This document shows, one piece after another, positions 47,015-58,869 of a DNA stretch of 64,000 nucleotides. Positions within the stretch are counted from its first letter, which is position 1. The number at the start of each line of letters is the position of its first letter. This stretch comes from Ciona intestinalis (Eukaryota; Chordata; Ascidiacea; Phlebobranchia; Cionidae), in contig NC_020173.2 in NCBI RefSeq assembly GCF_000224145.3, positions 5,465,039 through 5,529,038 on the forward strand. The letters run 5' to 3'. The position numbers and the translations under genes were made by a program. The notes below the pieces were generated by a model that had not been told where the DNA came from, made no database searches, and saw only the letters and a list, made by a program, of their open reading frames with translations.

Positions 47015-50000
47015 TCAGTTGCAGGTATATTTACTTACCAGGCGTGGGCACTCCTGGCATGTCACAGTACAGCACCAAAAGAACTTGCATTTACACTGAT
47101 CGATTTTGATGTACTCAGTCACCCTGTAGCCTCGGTTGCAACATAACTTGCCGCACCCACTGTAGTTTGAATTGGTGCCGTTGCATTGCCGGCCTTGCGT
47201 GCCGAAAATACCGATACGGTTGTCCTTTTGGCAAAATTCGGGCGACTTTTCGAGATACACAAGCTCCCGTGGCGATGGCTTTTTCGGGTTTCTCCAGATT
47301 TTTAAAATATGAGGCCGTCTCCTTCGACCACCAAGAATTGCTTCAACTCTTTTTGCTTCTTTGTATTTTCTACGTAGGTTGTCACCGACTTGTCGAAACG
47401 AAGGCAGGGCGATCCAACACGTCTTAACATTGCATGATCCTGAGACGCCATGACACCGGCAGGATTTCGTCAAGTTTTTGATGATTGCCTGTTAAACAAA
47501 TTACAAATATTAAAAGCTCCAACCCGGGGAGTGTATCTATGTAACCTATTTATCTTAGTATGACGAAGCAACGACAGTCGTTATAACATGGGCGTTTTGT
47601 TTCATACACCTCGTGTCCGCTTACGAGTTGCCATGTAACTTTCTGAGTTTTAATTAAGTACAGATACGCCTACAATAGTAGCGACGAGCCTTGAATTCGA
47701 TACCTATAGGTTAAAAGAATGCGCTCTGACTATTGTGCCACGACACCAGAGGGAATTACCAACAAACTTACCAGTCTGCCTGCTTCGTAATTATGTCGGT
47801 TCATCAGCGTCCTGGAGCTTTGTAGTAATTCTCCCGCTCGCATGAACTCTCTTGTATAATTAAGCCCGAATCCCAGATCCACCGAGCACCCTCCCCACCT
47901 CCAACGTTGATAAACTTTTCTCTCCACCTGTGCCGGCGTCATTTGCGTTCGTCGTTTCGTCCTTTGGAAACTGATGTCATGTTTCGCGCAACCGCAAGAA
48001 GCACTGCAAAAATTAAAGAATTCGTTTGAAAAATATTATCACTTACTTAAAGTTTGATACGCTGTAGCTCATAAACGGGACGATGTGTATGAAACAGAAC
48101 ACCCGTGTTATTACGACTGTCGTTGCTCCGCCACGCCGGGATATAAAAGTTACATTTACTCATATTCCATAAATGTTTAAGTATGAATTTATTAGTTTAA
48201 TTTTAATGGCTTTCGGGTAACATGTTTTTATCGGTATCGCAGTCACAAGCATTCTTAATTGTCTGAATAAGCCGAATGTGATACCTATATGTCAATCGCT
48301 TATATGTTTTAGAAACCTTATATGTTTTATATACAGCGTCTAAAACTTGCATACGTGCACCTCTGTGTGACGTTTTATTTCAGCAAAATCTTGTGTGCCG
48401 CGCCTAAAGTATAATTCGCTCAGCCAATAATTGTTAGTCAACTAATAATCGAGAGTTTAAAATGGCAGAATCTGCGCAGGCGCTTGTAATTAAAAAGAAC
48501 GCGTGTTTGGAGCAATTGATTGCGTGTTGTCGCAGCAATTATAGAGTAATTGAACGATTATTGGTCGCGCTGCAAAAGATGCAAGGGCAGGCATGCCTTC
48601 GTTGCTAAAAGCTTTAATAAGTCGGATCGTGTTTTGTAAATCTGCTTGTAAACAAGAAATTCCTCCCGGTAATGGGAGACTCTTTATTACGCACAAATAC
48701 GATCTTAATCTTGTCAGGATTTCGTATCTTGCTGCAGCGAGACAGGCAGGCTATTGTTGATGTATTAGAAGTACTTACCCCAGGTTACCTTCCCCGCAAG
48801 CTTTCACAATCTCGTATAAGATTCCAGCAGATTTGATGGCGTTTTCGAAGGCACTTTCTCTCGACGCTGAAACCAAAATATAAGGTAAAATTTGAATACT
48901 GTTCAACCATACACCAATTCATATTCATATAGATGTAATTAGTTAGCTCTAAAAATAAGCCAGAGTGGGCAATATTAGGCTGTTGTTGATATATTTATAA
49001 ACATGATTTATGATACGTGTATGAGCTCTAAGTTGTTTATTGCGCGCGGCTAATTTGCCTTTACTCGTTTATCTTCATGTACAATACGCACCGGCGCCGT
49101 CAGAAAAATGGAATTTTTACAAACATGAGTAGTGTGTATACTCGTGTAGTTTGTTCTGTTCCTAATAAGTGAAACCATTGTTCTGCTATGGTTTATACAT
49201 CAGCTTTACGCACTGTTTCAAGTTTTTCAATAACGTTGTAGATATTTGGTAATCCGAGCCCAAATTCCTAAGTATTAGGACGAATTTTCGCTGCGTCGAA
49301 AACGACGACGACCTTGTTTATTTGTTTTCCCCATAGACGCAAAATACTGAGATATTACGCTTCGTTTTTGTGGCGAGAATCTTTCTTGTTTCGTGCTCCT
49401 TTCGTTGAGCAATATCGCTTCTTTACCATTGTGTGGTCAATTACCCACCACTTGGACGAATTTTTCAAATACCTTTCGTTCTTGATTTTACATTTTTGGT
49501 AACCTTGTTTTTCAACATTGGGGGAGCGTGAAATATATACGCCAGATTCTATAGCATACTGTGGGGTAAGGTGGGACACCGCCTTTAGCACATATTATCC
49601 AAATATCCTGATTTTGAACAATTAACAACGGTATATGGGAGTCGTGAGGATACGGTTTTATAATTTTTGAATGTTCTTTGTTTACTTCCAAATTAGACTG
49701 GAAAATATAATGAAAATGTGTCGCATCTTCTTCCACTCTACTAAATTGCGTAACATGTTTGGTCCGCCTAAAATGGCGTTATGACGCAGTCTTAGGCCTT
49801 ATACATTGATTCTTACAGTTATAGCTCCATTTTATATCGAGTGACCTCTGCTCGACCGTGCGTCGACAGACGAAAGTTTTTTGGGCCCTGCGCAATTATT
49901 ATTCGCACGCAACAAGTGAGCGTAGCAGATTCGCGTGCTGACGCGACCACGCTGCAGCAGTGGCCTTACCGGGAGAAAGACCTTTAATTCGCAGACGGTA

Positions 50001-53000
50001 GCCCCCTGCTCAATGCGGTAATATTTGAAGCTGGTATTTGGAACGGCAAGAATTGTCGTCGATTGCGGCAACAAATGTTGGTATAGCGTGCAGGGTTACC
50101 GGATTTTTTGCTCTGAAGTGGTGCAAGCAATGGTTTAGGGTAACGCGTTAAACTATATAGGTGCAGACAGCAGCTGCATACTAAGCTACCTGTGTTAGAA
50201 CCTCGTGGGAGTGTCGCTACCGTTGAAAAATGAAACGATCTGTTGTGTAAAGTGATACGGGCGTGGAGCAATCCTCATAACTTACATTCAAACTTCCATC
50301 ACCGCTGGAACTAGAAATCGCGGCGTTGGCAATACCACACATGTAGCAACTAACCGTGACTTGCGCGTTTAACTTAGACGTTATATAATTCTAGTTACCC
50401 ATCAGCATTTAAAATCCCAATGCTCATAATCCTAGACCATTGATATATAAATATATAAATTACTTTTTGAAAATGAAATCCATATAATACAAAAAATGTA
50501 ATCAAAATATAAAATTCAATATTGTTCATTTCTAAACCGGCCATTTTAAGCTTATCATATTCTATAGGTTAGGTCACAGAGTTGGGGAAAATTTCCGATA
50601 TTAAGTCTGCGTCATCGCGTCCGCTATGTTGTTTTTGGTCCACGCGAGTTGTTTTTTGCCGAGGTAAACTGCACACGACTTGTATTTAACTTTGAGAACT
50701 GACAGATGCGCTTTTTGGGGGCCATGCCCCTCTTTTTGACCTTTTTTGGACCCAGTCCCATACAGGGGCACGGGAGCGGTTAATCCGACCTGCAAACTTG
50801 ACCGGGGTCCATTCCCATCACCACAAGTTACATAGCAAATCGCCGGCGCCGAAGACCAAACAGAAACTAACCAACTGCCAAGTTATGCTTATATAAATCA
50901 ACCGAGCAAACATTTTGGACATTTTTATCTTTAAATTCAATTACAAGGAAAGCTTTGAAAGTTACAGAAATTTTACGAAAGAATTTCCAACAAATTAAAA
51001 TTCAGTGACCTTGCAGTTTTAATACAACTTTTTTCAAAACAATTTTAAAATTATAGAGTAGCAATAAAAGTCTTGTGCAGATTCGCAGCACTCACACAAG
51101 CGTTGTTTAAGTTCACGCTATGACGAAACGCAAAGCTGCAATAGCAAACTATTCTACCCACAACTTTAATCCACAAAATGCAGCTGTCTTTGGGACTTTT
51201 AATGCGACACATCTCATACATGCTTGGTCAAACGTAACCGCAATACCAGGGCTTTAAGTTTAGCATCATGCTAAAGTTTGCACATCTGCTGTCCCTCAGT
51301 TATTAAGTGATGGCTCATTAACTCTATATGAAGCCTTGCCAGTGGTCACCGTCTTCACGTGTCAACAGCCTCGGAATTGGACGTAAGTCCCACGGCCAAC
51401 CCTCATTGAAAACCCAAGGTGTATCCGATTCAAACGTTCCGCCAAAACGCCGGTAGCCGGCCCGTATAAACATAATTTTGAAAACGAAAACATAGGACCG
51501 AAAACTCGTCGGTAATGCTGATACGGAAACCAAACAGAAATCAAAGTTACAAGGTTGTTTCTTTATTAAAACAAGATTCTATTTTTGGAATTGAAATTCC
51601 AGTTTACGAGTTACATGTATCTTTTTTAGTATAGTAGGGCGGGGTAAGATGGAACATGCTTTTCGATCATTCTATTCCCATTTGGTTACAAACCAAGAAT
51701 ATTCAATAAAATGATATAACCGTAGGCTTTCGACTTTAAAAGAGATTTGTTAATGTTTAAAACAAAATCAGAATATTTGCAAAGTGTGTCCTAAAGGTGT
51801 CCCGTATTCCCCGACCCTGCTACTCTTATCATTTTAAACGGAAATTTGATTTTTCTACCAAAATGCGTACATACAAAAAAAACATATATGTTTAGGTTGT
51901 GTAAGCGTATAAGTTAAGTGCTTTGTAGTTTCGCCAGCGTTTCCCCAAGGTTCAGCTTATCTACAAATTGTCCGATCAAAAGCAACTAGTAGCACTTAAA
52001 ATCAAAATCAAAAGCAACTAGTAGCACTTACTCTGGTCGCTTGAACCCAGGTGACCCGAATTAGGAAAGTGGATAAACAGTCTGTTACAAAAGCCCACCG
52101 TGAAAACCCCACTGACCATCAGTAGCTGCCAAATTTAATTTAATTTTTAAGACCAAAAGCTAGCGTGCTCACGTATTAATTTTTGAACCTGGCCCAAATA
52201 ATGCGTTCCTTATTACGTCACAATGTACGCGCGCGAGTGCCGGAAAATGCGAAGTGGTGTCTCGAGGCAAACTGGAGTAGCTTTGAGTACCACCCTCGTG
52301 TCCATAAGCCATTGAAGCAACGCTTGCCAAATAGGTTGTAACTTGTAATTAAGCGAGTTGGAATTGTAACAGAAACTTTGCTTCGTAAATTACAATCAGC
52401 CTACCGAATATGTAGGTCAATATTCCGTTTAAAGATAAAAACAACAGCTATTTTTTCCACAAAATATAGAACAATTTATAATAAGTTAATATTTGTTATT
52501 AATTTTCCCAAGCCGCGTTCCAGTATTTTCTTTATTAAAACTTCGGTTTTATTTCACTGACGACTGAAGACGTCGCAGTATCAGTAGTAACATGCTAGAT
52601 ACACGACCATATTAATCTTGTGGTCGCCCCTTGTAAGTAGGCTTGCCATAGATGTCTGCGCGCGACAAGCCGCCTTATCGCGCGTTGAGATGACAGACGG
52701 CTAGCCGAATGTTCTATAAATTCTCCTTCTATCGTATAGGTTTGCGTCGTTTCCGTCGTCACCAAACTTGCCTCTCGTGGCCTCCTTGACCGAGATATGC
52801 TCGCATTCCGTTTACTGACATTACCAAGTCAAAGTCTAAACCGCTTCCGATCATGGCCAATGTTTTGCCGTCTTATCAACGCACGTCGTTAATCAAAATT
52901 TAGCAAGAACATCGTTAAATAGTTAGCTAAAAAAATCGCGCAAGTCGCGCGGTTAGCGCACGGAATTCAATCCGTCAACGCGCGATATCCGGATGCGACA

Positions 53001-56000
53001 AAAGCGAAACAGAACTGATGTCTTTGTTCAATCACGCGGTCATTGTCCCAAATCTGCCACCAAAGAAGCTAGCCTCCCGTGCGCGCCGCCGAGCTCGCGA
53101 TTTTCAGATTCCATCAAGCGAAAAAGTGATTAAGACCCGAGACGGAGACAACGGTGCCTTGAAAGTCATTTACCCCCGTTCCCCCAATGACAAAGCCTCA
53201 GTATCGAATGTAATTAAAGCCCTTTACCACCAAGAGGGTGGAGGGGGCGACCGGAGAAACGCCCTTGGATGTTTATTTGTATTTCTTTTGAGTCTGTTAC
53301 CACCGACGTTATTGTTTAGTTTACCCCACAAGGCAGGACTTGGAAATGTGCTCTGAACCCTGCGACCTAGGGTTTACCTGGCGACATGCTTGATCCGGTA
53401 TATCCAACGTGGCAATAAGTTTAACCTTAACAGCTGTTAGCTTACAGGAATTTATATTCTCAGTTTACCGACTCGCGTATAATATTCCATAAAGTACGTG
53501 GTAGTAAATTACACTCGCTCTCATTTTGCGATTAAATGAGTATAAAGTTGTGCATTTGGACCTCAATTTTGGTGCTTCTGATAAAATACATTTATAGTGG
53601 GGTTGGGAAAGGTTGGACACCGTTTCGTGCTATTTTCTCGTTTCATTTAATGGTAAACAAAAAATATTTAAAGAATTATAAAACCGTGTCCTCACGACTC
53701 CCATAGGCATAGACCGTTGTTAATTTTTTAAAACACGATCAGGATATTTGGATAGTATGAGCTAAGGTGTCCCATCTTACCCCACCCTACTATATGTATC
53801 CTGATGTTGCTTTATTCTATTATAGCTATACGTCACACACGCTACAAAGTTTTACATTTGGACTATACATGTTGCGGTTTAATTCATTCTTTACTTGGAC
53901 CCTTACTTTTGGTGTTTCTGATAAGGTATATTTATGTAGCTCAGCATGAGCCACAAAGGTAACAAAACCTGCCACTCACCGACTGATAGTTCCGTCCCAA
54001 AAACCGTCGCCGTTCCGTTGTTCGTGCAGTTCCATTTATCGTAACGAAACTGCCAAATACATTCGTATCTCGCCCTCTCCGCCCCCTGTGCTATAACCGT
54101 CATAGCATCTGGTCTTGCTCTACACTTAGCTCTCTGTAGAGGAGCTAGACCGATGATCTTGTCGCAGAAAACTCCCGCCCTGATCGAGGACACCGAAGTG
54201 AGCGCTCTGCAAAAAAACGAGACATATTAATTTTTTTAATTTTTATTAAGAAACAGCTTTACTTGTTTGTAAAGTAATTTGATTGAAAGTTGTTGATTTT
54301 CTTCTTGTCACATATTACGTTTATGTATGACTGACTAACAGTGTAGCTAGAACTGTTACGTATTGATGGTGTCCAAAACAAATGAACAATACAGTATCGG
54401 TTGCAAAACTGTGTAATATACACACATATCAGTGAAGTCACTTGTAAAGGTGGTCTACCTGTAAGAGCTACAGTCTGACAGTCGCTATATACGCATTCGA
54501 CCCGCGATGTTTCGACACAAACAGCCACTGTTACTGTCGCCAAAGAAAGCGGCAAAAACACGCAAATTGCAGCTAATGACTTTTGTCGAGACGCGAGGCT
54601 ACATTCGTGTGACTACAGACGTATATGTATGATTCCATACACGGTGTAGAAGTTACTTTGTGGCTATAGAGTTTTATAGGTTCGGTTCCCACGCGGTTGG
54701 CCATAGGCGGCAAAACTTAAATGCAATGTTTTGGTTGTCACCATAAGTGGTATAGTATAGGCTGGGAGAAGATAGGACACCTTTTCATTTTATTTTCTCG
54801 TCCCATTTGTTAGTAAACAAAGAAAATTCAAAGAATTATAAAACCGTATCCTATCGACTGTTAATTGTTGTAAAACACGATCTGGATATTTGGATATTAT
54901 GTGCTGAAGGTGTCCCATCTTACACCACAGTAATATATATGACGCATACTATGGCATACCGGTAGGTTGGGAAAGGGCGTTTTCTCGGCCTGTAGGTCTC
55001 ACCGCACCTTGTCCGCGGCGCTCGAGTTACTGAACAAATGGCAGGGAGGTATTTGGCTCCGGACATAACGCGAAACAAACTACATTCCCGAAAACAAAAG
55101 CTCTCTGTCGGTTTTATTTATGGTGTTTTGTAATAGTTTGTAAAACACACAATGACCCGGCAAGTTTACGCAAATTTATGATCGTTTTTGTAACAAAGCG
55201 AGTGACAGTTGAAAACATATCGTCCCCTCTTTCGCTTACCTGCCTACCGCTGGTACGTAACGCAATCTAGGCATACGTCATCGCTCACATATTTCGGCAA
55301 CAAGCGTTTGACTTGGCGGAAAATGGTAACGTCAGAATTTATTTTAGTTATCGCGATTTTTAAGGCAGAATTACGACTCCGGAAAACGACCGCTTTCTAT
55401 CCCAAGTGGTTCTGTAAGTACCACCGAAACTGATATCTTTGATTCCCCTTTGTCGTTTCACCCAAGCAGGCCTTTGTGTTTTACTTTCCGCTCCTACCCC
55501 GTCGTACAGGTTATGGGTCGCAAAAGATTCATTTAATTTATAATAAAAACGTGCGGTTTCAGATGTCGGGGCGCTTTTAGAAATTTTTACGCCGGCTTTT
55601 TAAGGTATCGAATACAACTTGTAGATAAGTGGAGACACGCGGCGAGGAAAAACGGCAGAAATGACCTTTTTCTACTAAAACAATTCATCTACTATGTTTA
55701 CCCATAATATGGTATCTCTAGCTGACAAAATAGAGCAACTATTAACTTTTTCACAGGCGATACCATGAATACAACGTACCGTATGCAGAAACCAGATCGT
55801 TCTGAATGTTGAACTATATAGCTTTTGAACTAATCACGAAAATTCCTACATTTTTTACCTTAAATGCCAGCAAGTGTTAGATTTGATAAATCATTTGTAC
55901 ACTTCAAGTTGATGACGTAACAATATGCTGGCTAACACACTGCGGCGAACATGATATGGTAAAGTTAAGAAATCTTGCAAATACTTAACACATTTTTACG

Positions 56001-58869
56001 AACGATCGGTAGCAGTCAGTCAAAGTTTTTTGATAAATGATTGCAAACAGCTGCAGATTTAGCTTTGCAGAAGTATTCATTATGGGGCGTACAAATGCTC
56101 TTAGTTTCACACGAAAAAGTTTGTATAATTAAAATTTGAATGTTGGATTCAAATTATGTAATAGTAATATTAGCTCATAGCTTTGGTTACAAAAAAGTTG
56201 TAAAAGTTATTTCCTGAATCCCTCTTTTGATAAAGTTTAAAACTCTTTCCAAAGCACAGGGCAAGGGTTAGGCAGATTACAAGCGAACAGTAAAAACAAT
56301 CGCTATCAGTTAATCTAAATCTTCAACTTCAACCGGGGTCATAAAAACCATGGTTGTTTTTGCCCCATTTCCGTTCTCACGACCAAATGCGTGACGGGGT
56401 TTCATTTTTGCTTTAAATTAGCTTCGTCCACAGCGCATAGACAACAAAAGCATTATTTTATGTTGCTACCATAAAACCGAAGACGAAACGCGCATCATTC
56501 GCACGCTATACGAAAAGCTTCATACGCCAACCGGGTATTTTAAAAACAAATAAACATAGGCGGAAATCAGGTATCTGTACCTCGCTGAAACTTCTACGAG
56601 TCAAATGTACAGTTAGATCTTTAAGCGCAATTGTCCACTGACCACAAACCGGTAGTTTTGTGCTTCAGATCTATCTCGTTCAACTGAGATCAAAGAACTT
56701 GCGGTTTGCGGATTTACCACTAAATCTCAAGCGCTTTCGCAAGTTGCCACTTATATAAAAGTGTGACCACTCGCTTGCCCAACTGACTTCGTTTTCGAAA
56801 ATAAGATATATTCCCACCAATTACGTGTTAATAGTACATATACCAATTAATGCATTGAAATTGCAGCATTTTCTTTAAGAAATCGCTACAGAAATGTCAC
56901 AAGCTACACTGGTGTCAATTTAATCCCATAAGACATGTTATAGCACGATCTATTTTCGTTTGATTTTAAAGTTTAATATGCGGTGGGGTCGCCACGCGAG
57001 AAAAGCCTTGCCACAATAATCCCGCAATTACTATGATTCTACCTTTGGCTGATTATCACCTTCGTGGTCGCATATTAACGCCGGCTACGCCCACATGTGT
57101 TGTGTTATTGAGGTTGAAACCGCTGGTTAAGTTAAGGCCTCACATGACGATATATTGTTACCGCTATGATATGGGGTAAAAACCTTAGGTCTCTGAACCC
57201 ACGAATACGGGGTTTTAGGTCAGGAAAACATTATGAAAGAAAACACGAGTCCAGCAACATGGTAGTCGCACATTTTGCAACTAAGCTGTTCAATTTTCCC
57301 TCTACACGACCACAAGTTTAAAAATACGGAAAATAGGGCTTTGCAGCAAATTTCGCCATTTATGTAAGTAACGTTAAACACACTAATCAGTAGGAATTAT
57401 TTATACGTTATCTATAGTAACATTATGTGCAAGTTCGCGTGTTATTGCTGTCTTTAAATATCTCGGAGACTTTAAATGTTAATACATTGCACTTGCGAGT
57501 AGCTAATTCCGTCTAAATTTTCTAATTGAAATACGCCTGGGAAATCACAACCATGCGAGACAAAGGAAATTAACTTGACAGATCAACTGAATTACAAGTT
57601 GGAGGATATTGCTATAGTTGTGACCCTCATATACCTAGCGTTAAAGTTCATGGCCTTTGAAATTTAGTAGGGTGAAGTAAGAAGGGACACCTTTATCACA
57701 TAATACCCAAATATACTAACAGGATTTTAAACAATTATCAACGGTCTAAACAAACGCAAGTCGTGAGGATACGGTTTTACAATACTTTGTTTACTACCAA
57801 ATGGGAAGAGAAAATAGAATGAAAAGGTGTCCCATCTTCTCCCACCTTACTATATATCTCTTATACGACAATTGGCTGGATTTGATTATGTCTGTTACAT
57901 TTCCGTAGCACCAGATCTGTACTATATTTTACTACCCAATAATCGTTTAACTCTATAAGCACCAGATCAGGGTCAGGTTCATGGAATTTATAACAAGCCT
58001 TTGGCATTAAACGGAATAAAATGTTACAATTATTCAGAAATTTTGAAATTGTAATTTACGCTAACATATCCATTAACTATAGTTCTACTCTTTCTATTAA
58101 AGTCGGGCAAGATGAAATGCTCTTTAACATTATCTTTTATCGTGGCCTGAGCGCTAATCTATCGCAGTAAACAGACAAACCAAACCAAAACATCCCCTAC
58201 GGTTTACTGTGGTGCAATTTTAACGCAAGGCACTTTATCATTTACTTTGGTGCTCTTAACATCCACGCCAATGATGCAATAACTTAAGCGAAACCAATTA
58301 CCAAATGTCAACAACGTGCCAGCTGTAGCGATGGATGTGCTAAACTCTTGTCTATTTCATACTGCTATACGCATGCGGTTAAGCAAGCACGGTCCGAAGG
58401 CTTGGCAGGGGGAACGCGGCCTCTTATAATCCTATTAAGCAACTGATTTGCTCGTTAAAACTGTTTTAAGGCCTGTAAGCTGTAATTACGCCTTTGTACA
58501 AAAACTGAGATTCTCAAAAACGAGCTGTCGGGGTTCGAATAAACTCAATACCTGGTATTGTAGTATTTTGGATAATTCTATCTATCATAGTACTGTGGGG
58601 TAAGATGAGGTAAGGTTAGCGCCTAAATCCCATATTTTCTAATCGCGTTTCGAACAATAACAACTCTTTTTTAATTCGCGATGGTACGGTTATATAAGTC
58701 TGCATATATTCTTTGTTTAGTTCCAAATAGGCAAGAAAAGAGAATGAAAAGGCGTCCCATTTTACCCCACACTACTATTCTACACATACCATCGTACTTA
58801 CGCGGGGCTGCTTGAAACGAACAACAGCAAAGTAGAGAACACGAAATTTAAGCTGCTCCAATTGTACAT
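47015..58869 (-). CDS. Wnt family secreted signalling protein, Wnt7-like
   Basis: Five exons on the minus strand: 58869-58802, 54206-53980, 48866-48779, 48003-47772 and 47488-47015. Phases agree at every join, giving 362 residues, a normal Wnt length. Exon 1 gives the signal peptide MYNWSSLNFVFSTLLLFV. Next come FCDKIIGLAPLQRAKCRARP, FRYDKWNCT, SRESAFENAIKSAG, RWRWGGCSVDLGFG and LMNRHNYEAGRL. The lipidated hairpin reads CRCHGVSGSCNVKTCW, with the acyl-acceptor Ser221 present. The C-terminal domain has LVYLEKSPEFC, GTQGRQCNGT and FFWCCTVTCQECPRLV, ending YTCN at the family's normal stop. PHILKI and the preceding Arg-rich stretch resemble Wnt7, though exact orthology needs a tree. Wnts bind Frizzled receptors after lipidation by Porcupine. 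At least four N-glycosylation sequons are visible. Introns of 4.6 and 5.1 kb hold most of the repeats. Confidence 0.95.
47560..47750 (-). mobile_element. SINE copy with tRNA-like head in Wnt intron 4
   Basis: On the minus strand GTGGCACAATAGTCAGAGCG is followed by a B-box-like GGTATCGAATTC, then AAACGCCCATGTTATAACGA at the tail side. It ends about 20 bp from the donor of exon 4. Confidence 0.7.
48065..48165 (+). mobile_element. SINE fragment in Wnt intron 3
   Basis: ACGATGTGTATGAAACAGAA, then CACCCGTGTTATTACGACTG and a tail with AAAAGTTACATTTACTCA. Confidence 0.65.
49556..49745 (-). mobile_element. MITE copy, complete
   Basis: Ends CATACTGTGGGGTAAGGTGG and CTTCTTCCACTCTACTAAAT, with a typical interior. 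Confidence 0.85.
51632..51824 (+). mobile_element. MITE copy, complete but diverged
   Basis: Ends TATAGTAGGGCGGGGTAAGA and GTATTCCCCGACCCTGCTAC. The interior has many changes around ACTTTAAAAGAGATTTG. Confidence 0.75.
51975..52031. repeat. Direct repeat AAAAGCAACTAGTAGCACTT
   Basis: Two copies separated by AAAATCAAAATC, which itself repeats. Confidence 0.85.
53592..53796 (+). mobile_element. MITE copy, complete
   Basis: Ends TTATAGTGGGGTTGGGAAAG and CTTACCCCACCCTACTATAT; it lies 184 bp from the Wnt exon 2 donor. Confidence 0.85.
54752..54943 (+). mobile_element. MITE copy, complete
   Basis: Ends TATAGTATAGGCTGGGAGAA and CTTACACCACAGTAATATAT, both somewhat diverged. Confidence 0.8.
57663..57857 (-). 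mobile_element. MITE copy, complete
   Basis: Ends TTTAGTAGGGTGAAGTAAGA and CTTCTCCCACCTTACTATAT. Confidence 0.85.
57865..57985 (+). repeat. Dispersed repeat family B, copy 4
   Basis: ACAATTGGCTGGATTTGATT, then TTTCCGTAGCACCAGATCTG and the distal AAGCACCAGATCAGGGTCAG. It follows the preceding MITE within 10 bp. Confidence 0.75.
58588..58777 (-). mobile_element. MITE copy, complete, diverged subfamily, next to the Wnt exon 1 donor
   Basis: Ends AGTACTGTGGGGTAAGATGA and ATTTTACCCCACACTACTAT. Only about 20 bp separate it from the donor of Wnt exon 1. Confidence 0.8.

Larger units (their letters stand above)
48867..53979 (-). other. Wnt intron 2
   Basis: 5.1 kb with three MITE copies and a short direct repeat. 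Positions 52600-53350 are GC-richer and contain an open frame (53018-53356, plus strand) with no recognisable family. I do not call it a gene. Confidence 0.7.
54207..58801 (-). other. Wnt intron 1
   Basis: 4.6 kb with three MITE copies and one family B repeat. The stretch 55000-57600 is free of recognised repeats and is a reasonable place to look for enhancers; nothing specific was identified. Confidence 0.7.

Noticed and set aside
53018..53356. Plus-strand open frame of 112 residues in Wnt intron 2
   Set aside because: It has an ATG and a basic N-terminus but matches no family I know, has no splice partners and lies in an intron on the opposite strand. It could be real, but I cannot support it.
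54259..54561. Minus-strand leader-like frame upstream of Wnt exon 2, first considered as the signal-peptide exon
   Set aside because: It has no in-frame ATG, and its possible donor leaves the wrong phase. The exon at 58802-58869 has both an ATG and the right phase.
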